Shown here: positions 1 through 5,221 of the stretch, piece by piece | How the letters are laid out: every line of letters begins with the position of its first letter | Numbering within the stretch: the stretch's first letter is position 1 | Source of the DNA: an uncultured Polyangiaceae bacterium | GTDB lineage: Bacteria; Myxococcota_A; Polyangia; Polyangiales; Houyiibacteriaceae | Direction: 5' to 3' | NCBI GenBank assembly: GCA_947258625.1 | Contig: CAMYJN010000080.1 | Location: 1-8,072, forward strand | Length of the DNA: 8,072 nucleotides | Notes under the pieces: model-generated | Database searches by the model: none | The model's input: the letters and a program-made list of their open reading frames with translations, nothing else | What the model was told of the DNA's origin: nothing | Position numbers and translations under genes: made by a program

Positions 1-32
1 TCGCCCTGCGGCAGGCGATCCTCCGGGCTCAT
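1..32 (-). CDS. Possible 5' end of an unidentified gene, cut by the window edge
   Basis: An ATG at 32-30 on the minus strand opens a frame reading MSPEDRLPQG up to the window edge. It lies 25 bases past the lolA stop codon in the same direction, so it could be the next gene of a lolA operon. No convincing ribosome binding site precedes the ATG. A GGAGG at about 18-22 lies inside the frame and could instead serve a start further left. Ten residues are too few to name a family. Existence and start are both uncertain. Confidence 0.22.
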   Translation of the reverse strand, partial: MSPEDRLPQG

Positions 33-57
33 GACCGTAGCGCCGCCGAGCCTTCGC

Positions 58-762
58 TCAGGGCTTGACCTTCTGCGTACCTCTTGGCGCACGGTAGCTG
101 AAGCGCTTGTCGGGAACGTCTCGGTTGAACTTGATTTTTGAGAAGTCGAAGCGGTTGCGGTTCCCCTCCGAGTCGATGATGAGGACGCGCTGCACGATGC
201 CAGCGCGCTTGCCGTCAGTCGTCAATGTCCGCACGTAGAAGATCAACTGCTCGTAGTTCGGTGTTGGCCGGCGCGGGATGAGCTGCAGCACATAGCCGCC
301 TTTGAACTTCTCGTTGTCGTGCTCGAGAAGGCGGACGTCGAAATCCTTTTCGAGGTTGCCGCTGCCGGTCAGAAACGAAAACGCGGATGGGAGTTGATCC
401 TGGTCGAGCGCACGCTCGATGAGCTGGCCGCTTTTCTCGCCTTCCTCGGGTGGCTGGTAGATCAACAGCGTCTTTCCGTTGCTCACGAAGACCTGTCCGT
501 TTGGCTGCGCATAGTCCCAGCGCATCATCCCAGGCTTTTTGAAGACGACCTTTCCCTTGGCCCGATCGTATCGATCGTACAGCCGGGTATAGCGAGTCTG
601 CTCGAAGTCCGCGTTCAAGGTCTTGGTTTGGTCGTAAAACGATTGAACCAAGCCAACGACGACAGCGGGGTCCAGCGGTTTTGCCTCCTCGGCGTCGGTG
701 CCGCCGGGCCGTGAGACCAGCACGAAACAAAAACCCAAAAACCAAAGAAGTCTCTTGACCAT
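58..762 (-). CDS. lolA: Outer-membrane lipoprotein carrier protein LolA
   Basis: LolA is the periplasmic chaperone that takes lipoproteins released by the LolCDE ABC transporter and carries them across the periplasm to the outer membrane (LolB, or its functional replacement). The 234-residue product starts with MVKR, a hydrophobic stretch (LLWFLGFCFVLV) and a probable signal-peptidase site near TDA|EE. The mature part shows the LolA/LppX-type fold pattern: a helix ending in ADFEQTRY (about 51-58), strand GKVVFKKPGMMRWDY (70-84), SNGKTLLIY (94-102) and PSAFSFLTG (125-133). Length is slightly above the usual 200-odd residues. I start at ATG 762; an in-frame TTG directly upstream (765) is the alternative and adds one residue. 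The gene is divergent from the DUF465 gene. ftsK, which precedes lolA in many proteobacteria, is absent on that side. Confidence 0.88.
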   Translation of the reverse strand: MVKRLLWFLGFCFVLVSRPGGTDAEEAKPLDPAVVVGLVQSFYDQTKTLNADFEQTRYTRLYDRYDRAKGKVVFKKPGMMRWDYAQPNGQVFVSNGKTLLIYQPPEEGEKSGQLIERALDQDQLPSAFSFLTGSGNLEKDFDVRLLEHDNEKFKGGYVLQLIPRRPTPNYEQLIFYVRTLTTDGKRAGIVQRVLIIDSEGNRNRFDFSKIKFNRDVPDKRFSYRAPRGTQKVKP

Positions 763-789
763 CAAGCTCTAGAACGCTCCCGATCGCGC

Positions 790-817
790 AGTATTCATCG
801 CGAAGGCGCGGGCACAA
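790..817 (-). promoter_or_regulatory. Possible sigma-70 promoter for lolA
   Basis: On the minus strand TTGTGC (817-812) and AATACT (795-790) are separated by 16 bases, with 3 and 4 matches to TTGACA and TATAAT. The implied start lies about 20 bases upstream of the lolA ATG. A second copy of the TTGTGC element sits 11 bases further upstream (828-823). The match is moderate. Confidence 0.3.
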
Positions 818-827
818 GGCGAGCACA

Positions 828-845
828 AATCCCCAAAGCGGGATT
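828..845 (+). repeat. Inverted repeat AATCCC-N6-GGGATT, possible regulator site
   Basis: A perfect 6-base inverted repeat with a 6-base spacer lies between the divergent lolA and DUF465 genes. Its right arm overlaps the candidate sigma-70 -35 box (844-849). Its centre is about 118 bases upstream of the start predicted from the sigma-54-like promoter at 928-944, a usual distance for an enhancer-binding activator. A 6-base palindrome can occur by chance. Confidence 0.22.
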
Positions 846-872
846 GATCATTCTCGGCGACGACCGTATTAT
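844..872 (+). promoter_or_regulatory. Candidate sigma-70 promoter upstream of the DUF465 gene
   Basis: TTGATC (844-849, 4 of 6 consensus bases) and TATTAT (867-872, 5 of 6) are separated by exactly 17 bases. Transcription would start near 879 and give a leader of about 105 bases before the ATG at 986. It lies next to, and could act with, the sigma-54-like promoter nearer the gene. Confidence 0.42.
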
Positions 873-927
873 GGAAGGGAGGCGGATTCGTGCGCTGCTA
901 TCTCGCTTCTTCGGCGTCCGACCCGTT

Positions 928-944
928 TTGGCTGATGTCTTGCG
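928..944 (+). promoter_or_regulatory. Candidate sigma-54 promoter of the DUF465 gene
   Basis: TTGGCTGATGTCTTGCG matches the TGGC-N7-TTGC core of RpoN promoters, with GG (930-931) and GC (942-943) ten bases apart as required. The bases after TGGC (TG, not AC) depart from consensus. The -12 base at 943 predicts a start near 955, leaving a leader of about 31 bases that includes the ribosome binding site at 977-983. The motif overlaps a direct repeat, GATGTCTTG at 934-942 and 944-952. Confidence 0.38.
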
Positions 945-985
945 ATGTCTTGGCTTGAAAACCCACTCGACCCCTCGGAGGTGAC

Positions 986-1180
986 ATGCCCAAGCACGCT
1001 GCTCGAACCATCCCGCCGGAGCGACAGAAGTCGCACTTAGAGAAAAAACATGCCGCGCTCTCGGAGCGCGTGGCAGCGCTCGACAGCCGCATGAGCCTTA
1101 CTCCGGCCGAGGAGCTCGAGCTCCATCAACTCAAAAAGGAAAAGCTTCACGCCAAGGACGCCCTGCGCGAGGTCGGCTAA
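986..1180 (+). CDS. Small DUF465 / YdcH-family protein
   Basis: The 64-residue product is a short, highly charged, probably all-helical protein of the DUF465/YdcH family, whose biochemical role is not known. The family pattern is clear: a first helix (KSHLEKKHAALSERVAALDS, 15-34), a turn with SRMSLTPAEELEL (34-46), and a second helix beginning LHQLKKEKLHAKDAL (46-60). This is the usual helical-hairpin form, and the length is typical (60-80 residues). There is no signal peptide or membrane segment, so it is likely cytoplasmic. The start is well supported by GGAGGTG (977-983) just before the ATG. It is a single-gene unit with its own promoters upstream and an intrinsic terminator 48 bases after the stop. 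The family assignment is firm; the function is open. Confidence 0.85.
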   Translation: MPKHAARTIPPERQKSHLEKKHAALSERVAALDSRMSLTPAEELELHQLKKEKLHAKDALREVG

Positions 1181-1227
1181 CCGCCAGCCGTACGCCGAAA
1201 AGGCTCTCCCAATCTTCCCGTTACAAC

Positions 1228-1265
1228 GGCCCGCTCCTTCAGCTTGTCCTGGGGGCGGGCCTTTC
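1228..1265 (+). terminator. Intrinsic terminator after the DUF465 gene
   Basis: GGCCCGCTCC (1228-1237) pairs with GGGGCGGGCC (1252-1261) in a 10-pair stem with one G-U pair. The 14-base loop is followed by a short, interrupted T tract (TTTCT, 1262-1266). It lies 48 bases after the DUF465 stop codon. The stem is strong and the T tract modest. Confidence 0.68.
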
Positions 1266-1285
1266 TCGTTGGCACTGGATTTCTT

Positions 1286-1323
1286 ATTAAAAGCAAAATG
1301 GGCCACCAATCGGTGACCCATTT
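1286..1323 (-). terminator. Intrinsic terminator reading on the minus strand
   Basis: AAATGGGCCACC (1296-1307) and GGTGACCCATTT (1312-1323) form a 12-position stem with one mismatch around a 4-base loop. Read on the minus strand the stem is followed by a U-rich tail (TTTTGCTTTTAAT, through about 1286). Read on the plus strand it is followed only by TTTCAAACG, so minus-strand use is preferred. No plus-strand gene ends just before it, and the DUF465 gene already has its own terminator. Confidence 0.7.
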
Positions 1324-1405
1324 CAAACGAAAGAATCGATGCTACAGTCAATAAGCTAGGGGAAGGAAGTTAAGCCGAAATTTCCCAATGTTTCGTAGAA
1401 AGAGC

Positions 1406-1458
1406 GACCCAACGCCGTGCGGATGCCGGGCAAGCTGGAAAGTGCACGGCGAAGGGTC
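1406..1458 (-). other. Strong RNA stem-loop within the candidate small RNA
   Basis: GACCC (1406-1410) pairs with GGGTC (1454-1458), and CGCCGTGC (1413-1420) pairs with GCACGGCG (1444-1451). The two helices are separated by a symmetric two-base internal loop (1411-1412 and 1452-1453), which is UU/UU in the minus-strand RNA. All 13 paired positions are Watson-Crick. The apical loop is 23 bases. The stem starts 12 bases after the predicted RNA 5' end. Confidence 0.6.
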
Positions 1459-1480
1459 ATAAGCAAGCGATGGGCTATGT

Positions 1481-1497
1481 TGCAATCGCGATGCCAA
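1481..1497 (-). promoter_or_regulatory. Candidate sigma-54 promoter of the small RNA
   Basis: The minus strand reads TTGGCATCGCGATTGCA, very near the RpoN consensus TTGGCAC-N5-TTGCA: the -24 GG (1495-1494) and -12 GC (1483-1482) are ten bases apart and only the C of GGCAC differs. It predicts a start near 1470. An inverted repeat at 1582-1602 is centred about 122 bases upstream of that start. An isolated TTGACA (1513-1508) lies just upstream but has no matching -10 box at 17 bases. Confidence 0.52.
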
Positions 1498-1581
1498 CTC
1501 GCATGCCTGTCAAAAACCGAGGTTTTCTTCGCCGACGGACTCATCGGTAGGACATTTCTGTCATAGACCTGCACCGGATTG

Positions 1582-1602
1582 TCGCGGTCCGCACAACCGC
1601 GA
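1582..1602 (-). promoter_or_regulatory. Inverted repeat, possible enhancer-binding-protein site
   Basis: TCGCGGT (1582-1588) and ACCGCGA (1596-1602) form a perfect 7-base inverted repeat with a 7-base spacer. The 10.5-11 bp half-site period suits a helix-turn-helix dimer. Its centre is about 122 bases upstream of the predicted small-RNA start, within the usual sigma-54 activator range. It is also about 90 bases upstream of the predicted start of the zinc-ribbon gene on the other strand, so it could serve either. Confidence 0.33.
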
Positions 1603-1644
1603 GCTCGATGAGACCGAAAAGCACACATTCCCCTACCACGCAGG

Positions 1645-1674
1645 TTGAAGTGCGCGGGCTCTCCCGCTTATGAT
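1645..1674 (+). promoter_or_regulatory. Candidate sigma-70 promoter of the zinc-ribbon membrane protein gene
   Basis: TTGAAG (1645-1650, 4 of 6) and TATGAT (1669-1674, 5 of 6) are 18 bases apart. The implied start near 1681 gives a leader of about 20 bases to the ATG at 1701. The spacer holds a perfect inverted repeat, GCGGG-CTCT-CCCGC (1654-1667), which could be an operator. Confidence 0.45.
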
Positions 1675-1700
1675 CTCAGCAACGGTGCAGGCCGGACCCA

Positions 1701-2954
1701 ATGCCCAAGTGCAATAGCTGCGAAGAAAAGGTGCTGAGAACGGATGCGTTCTGCGGCACGTGTGGCGAGCCGGTTCCTGGCGGAAAGCCGGTGGTGCCGA
1801 TCTCTCGTGAATTCAAGCTGAGCGATGCGCGGGGCGAGCCCGAAAGCCCGCGCGGGACGCCGCCCCCTCAGGCAGGGGCACCCACGTCGGCCCGGGCCGT
1901 CGCGGTCGTTGCGCTCTCCGACCCGGAGGCCGCCGAGCCAGAGAACCTGACCGTCAGCCGCACGGCCATTCGCGAGCGTGAGCCACAGAGCGAGCCCGCG
2001 CCGGTATTGCCCCTTCACCGTAAGAAGAACTTCACCGAGACCCACGGCCAGGTGGAGCCCGCCGCGGCCGAATCGCGCAGCGACCCCGTACCGACCTCCA
2101 CGCCCTCGCGTGAGACGGGCACGAGCGTTCCGAACGTGCCGATTCCACCGGGGCCGCCCATCCTCGCCTCGGATCTACTTCGCGAACAGATGCGGCCATC
2201 GAGTCCAGGCGAAAATGCGCTGCGCGTGACGGCCGTCGTTCTGAGCGCTCTCGGCGCGCTCGCCGTGCTGCTCACCGGTGGCATCCATCCGCTGACATTC
2301 GTCTCCCTGGCCCTGCTGATCATGACCGCGACCTTGGCCCTCACGCCGATGTCCTATCGAGGGCGCGCGATCGCGATCTTCTCGGCCGGCGCGGTCGCGA
2401 CCGGGGTCGCTCTGTGGCAACAAACGGTAAAGGGAATCGCGCCCGAGGGCGTGATCTTGGCCAGCGCGACGATCCTGCTCAGCGGAAGCCTGCTGTTCAG
2501 GGCGTACTACCGCGGCGCGCGCCTGGCCCGAGTGGCGGTGACGATCGGGGTCCTAGCCTTGGGCGCTTGGTTTTTTGCCTCCGGCGGCCATGAGAGCCTC
2601 ATCATGCTGGATGGCCATTGGCAGTCCTGGGCGCCCGCGGTCACGCATTTGGGCTTCGGCCTGTTGGCCCTGCTCTCCCTCATGGCCTTCATGGACAGCA
2701 GCACCAGAGGCGGCTCGCATGTCTGGGCGGTGGCCGTGCTCGTGCTTTATTCGATGCACATCGGTCTTCTCGTGGCAGGCGGGCTCTGGCCGGTCGACCA
2801 CGGACCGGCGAGCATCGAAGGGCCGACAATCGCCGCAATCCTCGCCGGTATGGTCGGCACCATCGTCGCAGGCTTGGCGCTTGCGCAGATTCTCGTCGCC
2901 GCTCACAAGGCCGGCTCGAACCGGGTCCATGCGCAGGGCTCGATCGCCCGCTGA
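1701..2954 (+). CDS. Zinc-ribbon membrane protein of unknown function
   Basis: The 417-residue product has three parts. Residues 4-21 are a zinc ribbon with two knuckles, CNSC (C4, C7) and CGTC (C18, C21). Residues 25-170 are a low-complexity, Pro/Glu/Ser/Thr/Arg-rich linker, likely disordered. The rest is a membrane domain of about eight hydrophobic segments (roughly 176-192, 198-214, 222-239, 249-267, 276-293, 309-331, 339-360, 375-400). There is no N-terminal signal, so the zinc ribbon probably faces the cytoplasm. A zinc ribbon joined to a multi-spanning domain by a Pro-rich linker is common in myxobacterial hypothetical proteins. The function is unknown and I recognise no transporter or enzyme motif in the membrane part. 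ATG 1701 fits the first cysteine pair, but no good Shine-Dalgarno precedes it. The stop codon is two bases from that of the convergent CAP gene. Confidence 0.8.
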   Translation: MPKCNSCEEKVLRTDAFCGTCGEPVPGGKPVVPISREFKLSDARGEPESPRGTPPPQAGAPTSARAVAVVALSDPEAAEPENLTVSRTAIREREPQSEPAPVLPLHRKKNFTETHGQVEPAAAESRSDPVPTSTPSRETGTSVPNVPIPPGPPILASDLLREQMRPSSPGENALRVTAVVLSALGALAVLLTGGIHPLTFVSLALLIMTATLALTPMSYRGRAIAIFSAGAVATGVALWQQTVKGIAPEGVILASATILLSGSLLFRAYYRGARLARVAVTIGVLALGAWFFASGGHESLIMLDGHWQSWAPAVTHLGFGLLALLSLMAFMDSSTRGGSHVWAVAVLVLYSMHIGLLVAGGLWPVDHGPASIEGPTIAAILAGMVGTIVAGLALAQILVAAHKAGSNRVHAQGSIAR

Positions 2955-2956
2955 GC

Positions 2957-3997
2957 TCAGGGGACTTTGCGCGGCCAGGATGCCAAGAGGATGACCGCGC
3001 AGGTGCGGCCCTTTTCGTCCTCGGCTTTGCCGTAGCCGGCATCGGTGAATCGTGGGTCGGTCACCGTCATGCGATGACTCGGACTGTCTTCGATCGCGTG
3101 GAGCGCTTCGCGCATGGTTGCCCCTCGAGCCACAGCCTCTCCGACGACCCGCGCTTCGATGCCGCGCTTGAGCAGGCGAGCCTCGGGGTCGCCGTTGGGA
3201 TCGAGCTCGTGACCAAGTCGGCCCGAACCACAGACCATTTGCGCGTGGCTCGTCGCCTCTCGACTGAGCAGTCGGTTCGAACGCAGCGAGCGAGCGCCTG
3301 CCGAACGCCGTAGCTGCATGAGCCATGCCTCGGGGGACTGAGAACCGCCCCGCGTCGCCGGCCCGTCTGGCATTTTGCCGACCCAGCGCTCGGCGACCGG
3401 TCGAGGTCCATTGGGGCCCGTCGCAACCAGTTGGACGAAGAGCGGACGCCCCCACTCGACCGGAACGGAGATCGTCGAGCCGAACTCGCCACCGTCCACC
3501 GCGATGCGGCGTGACGAGCCCGTCGAATCCCGAACGACCAGGTACGGATCTCGGAAATCCTCGATCACCTCGGCGTGAAGATAGTTACGCCCTGCCTCCG
3601 TGAGCGCGCCCGCACGCACCGCGGCGACGAGTACGATGCGCTCCCCTGAACGGGCGCGGCCACAAATCAGCGGCGCATCGGAGGTCTTATTCAGATCTTC
3701 GAGCCAGACTTTGAAGCTGTCGAACTCGCCGGTGACACCGAACTTGGCATAGACCGGATTCGCGTCGACCCCGGCTTCACGCGCGGCCTTGATCAGCTCG
3801 GGCGAAGGAGGGATATGTTGAAGCTCGGCCAGATGACGGGCGACACCCTCGAGCTTCTTGTCTTTGATGCACAAGCGCTCGGGCTTCACCTCAGCGGCAG
3901 GCTTGCCTTCGGCGGCAGCGTCGTCGTTCTTGTCGGCGCCGGCCGTCGCGTGGATCGCGAACAGCGTGGCACAAAGGAGGGATATGTTGCGCAGCAT
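2957..3997 (-). CDS. Secreted CAP (SCP/YkwD-like) domain protein
   Basis: The 346-residue product begins with a Sec signal peptide (MLRNISLLCATLFAIHATAGA) and a short Ala/Glu/Lys-rich stretch. Residues about 40-225 form an N-terminal region I do not recognise (Cys43, Cys112), with strand-like segments after 115. Residues about 238-342 match the CAP domain of the YkwD type: NRLLSREATSHAQ (241-253), LGHEL (His263, place of the FSH histidine), VVGEAVA (Glu287, where GEN is usual), SPSHR (His308), and TDPRFTDAGYG (313-323). The conserved His/Glu cavity residues are therefore present. Cys256 and Cys333 could form a disulfide. CAP proteins bind or act on varied extracellular ligands, so the substrate cannot be predicted. 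The start lies 9 bases after the argJ stop, suggesting co-transcription with secA-argJ. The Shine-Dalgarno is weak. Confidence 0.8.
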   Translation of the reverse strand: MLRNISLLCATLFAIHATAGADKNDDAAAEGKPAAEVKPERLCIKDKKLEGVARHLAELQHIPPSPELIKAAREAGVDANPVYAKFGVTGEFDSFKVWLEDLNKTSDAPLICGRARSGERIVLVAAVRAGALTEAGRNYLHAEVIEDFRDPYLVVRDSTGSSRRIAVDGGEFGSTISVPVEWGRPLFVQLVATGPNGPRPVAERWVGKMPDGPATRGGSQSPEAWLMQLRRSAGARSLRSNRLLSREATSHAQMVCGSGRLGHELDPNGDPEARLLKRGIEARVVGEAVARGATMREALHAIEDSPSHRMTVTDPRFTDAGYGKAEDEKGRTCAVILLASWPRKVP

Positions 3998-4006
3998 CGT
4001 TTTGAT

Positions 4007-5197
4007 TCACGTCCGGTAGTCGGCGTTGATCCGAACGTACTCGTGACCGAGGTCGCAGGTCCAATAATGACCGAGTCCGCGGCCGGAGCCGACGACGACC
4101 GAGATCTGGTATTCCTTGCGCTTCATCGTCGCGGCCGCCTTCAGCTCGGTTTTTGGGGTCATGATGGGCGTCCCCTGCCGGAAGATCGAAACCCGCCCGA
4201 TCTGAACTGAAGCGTGATCAAGATTGAAACGCACGCCCGAGCGACCCGCGGCGGCGACGATACGGCCCCAGTTCGGGTCGCAGCCGTGGAGTGCGGTCTT
4301 GACGAGCTGGGAGCCGGCGATGGTCCTCGCGATCTGCACCGCATCGGCATCGGTTCGGGCTCCGCAAACCTCGATCCGCACCAGGTGCTCGGCGCCCTCC
4401 CCGTCGGCGACGACCTTTTTAGCCAGTGATTCGAGGACCTCGGTGAGCGCCCCCAGGAAGCGCCGACCCGCAGCGCTGTTCTCTTTTATGGCTCCGCGGG
4501 TCGCGGCGCCCGATGCAAGCACATAGATCGAATCGTTGGTGCTGGTGTCGCCGTCCACGGTGGCACGGTTGAAGCTGAGCTCGGTCGCTTGCCGCAAGAG
4601 CTTCGAGAGCGTCGCTCGACGAACCGGGGCATCGCTGGTCACGAACGCGAGGGTCGTGGCCATGTTTGGGTGAATCATCCCGGCGCCCTTGGCGATGCCC
4701 AGAACGCGGCATGTCGTTCGGCCGACTTTGACCTCGGTTTGCGCGACCTTGGGGCCGCGATCGGTGGTCAAAATGGAGCGGGCGAACCGAGATGCGCCAG
4801 CCTCCGAGAGATCCTGGACGAGATCGGGAATTGCCATTTCGATCTTCTCGCGTGGCAGCTGCACGCCGATGACGCCGGTCGAGGCTGGAACCACGAGCGA
4901 GCTCGGGACGCGAAGCGACCGGGCAGCGGTACGGGTCAACGCCAGGGCCGCTTGCTGACCCTGCTTTCCAGTGCAGGCATTCGCGTTTCCGCTGTTGACG
5001 ATGACCGCTTGGCAAAGCCCGCTCTTCAGTCGGCGCTCGCTGAGCGTCACCGGAGCAGCACGCACGCGATTCCTGGTGAACACCCCCGCGGCGACGGCGG
5101 GTTCATCAGCGACGATCAGACCCAAATCCAGCGCATCGCCTGCTTTGACCCCGCCGTGTACGCCAGCGAAGCGAAACCCCTTCACCCGTCCGCTCAT
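4007..5197 (-). CDS. argJ: Bifunctional ornithine acetyltransferase / N-acetylglutamate synthase ArgJ
   Basis: ArgJ transfers acetyl from N-acetylornithine to glutamate, giving ornithine and N-acetylglutamate, and in the bifunctional form also makes N-acetylglutamate from acetyl-CoA. It thereby closes the cyclic arginine pathway in the cytoplasm. The 396-residue product is of standard length. It shows the N-terminal [12 protein letters not shown], the oxyanion-hole region [10 protein letters not shown] (Thr107-Gly108), and the autocleavage segment [16 protein letters not shown]. The precursor is expected to be cut between Ala180 and Thr181, with Thr181 the catalytic nucleophile at the new beta-chain N terminus. 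DGDTSTNDS (215-223), GCDPNWGRI (305-313) and the C-terminal INADYRT are also family signatures. The ATG at 5197 has AAGAGG (5209-5204) six bases upstream. It sits 24 bases after secA and 9 before the CAP gene. Whether it is mono- or bifunctional cannot be read from sequence by eye. Confidence 0.95.
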   Translation of the reverse strand: MSGRVKGFRFAGVHGGVKAGDALDLGLIVADEPAVAAGVFTRNRVRAAPVTLSERRLKSGLCQAVIVNSGNANACTGKQGQQAALALTRTAARSLRVPSSLVVPASTGVIGVQLPREKIEMAIPDLVQDLSEAGASRFARSILTTDRGPKVAQTEVKVGRTTCRVLGIAKGAGMIHPNMATTLAFVTSDAPVRRATLSKLLRQATELSFNRATVDGDTSTNDSIYVLASGAATRGAIKENSAAGRRFLGALTEVLESLAKKVVADGEGAEHLVRIEVCGARTDADAVQIARTIAGSQLVKTALHGCDPNWGRIVAAAGRSGVRFNLDHASVQIGRVSIFRQGTPIMTPKTELKAAATMKRKEYQISVVVGSGRGLGHYWTCDLGHEYVRINADYRT

Positions 5198-5221
5198 GCC
5201 GTGCCTCTTACCAGAAGCTGC

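Larger units (their letters stand above)
1286..1470 (-). ncRNA. Candidate sigma-54-controlled small RNA, about 185 nt
   Basis: No protein gene explains this stretch, yet the minus strand has all parts of a small transcription unit. A sigma-54-type promoter at 1497-1481 predicts a start near 1470. A strong stem follows after 12 bases (1458-1406). A pyrimidine tract CTTCCTTCCCC (1369-1359) comes next and could pair with Shine-Dalgarno sequences. An intrinsic terminator closes the unit (1323-1286). A 34-codon frame inside it (ATG at 1460, stop at 1356) has only about ten bases of leader and its start is buried in the stem, so translation seems unlikely. Sigma-54-dependent small RNAs are known in myxobacteria (Pxr of Myxococcus xanthus), but I see no basis for claiming homology. 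All of this is inference from sequence signals. Confidence 0.42.

Noticed and set aside
48..59. Small hairpin GAGC-CTTC-GCTC at the lolA stop codon.
   Set aside because: Only four pairs and no T tract, too weak to call a terminator.
898..1092. Minus-strand 64-codon frame over the DUF465 start.
   Set aside because: It overlaps the well-supported DUF465 gene antisense and lacks a ribosome binding site and any family match.
1356..1460. Minus-strand 34-codon frame inside the candidate small RNA.
   Set aside because: The ATG lies about 10 bases from the predicted 5' end, has no ribosome binding site, and sits at the foot of the stable stem. It could still be a small peptide, but nothing positive supports it.
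1527..1547. Hammerhead-ribozyme-like core on the minus strand (CCGATGAG, short stem, CGAAG).
   Set aside because: The core needs CUGAUGA and GAAA; here the U is C and the base after GAA is G. Stem II would be only three pairs and no cleavage-site helix is evident.
1356..1628. Minus-strand frame of 90 codons in the gap before the zinc-ribbon gene.
   Set aside because: No family resemblance, third-position GC only about 59% by hand count, GGGGA immediately against the ATG rather than at proper spacing, and it overlaps the RpoN promoter and the strong stem. Non-coding RNA explains the region better.
1181..1700. Search for tRNA, 4.5S, tmRNA, RNase P or 6S RNA signatures in the gene-free stretch.
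   Set aside because: None of the conserved core sequences was seen on either strand, so the candidate RNA is left unassigned.
2553..3455. Minus-strand frame of 300 codons crossing the zinc-ribbon and CAP genes.
   Set aside because: It overlaps both supported genes in other frames and has a compositionally odd Arg-rich translation typical of shadow frames.
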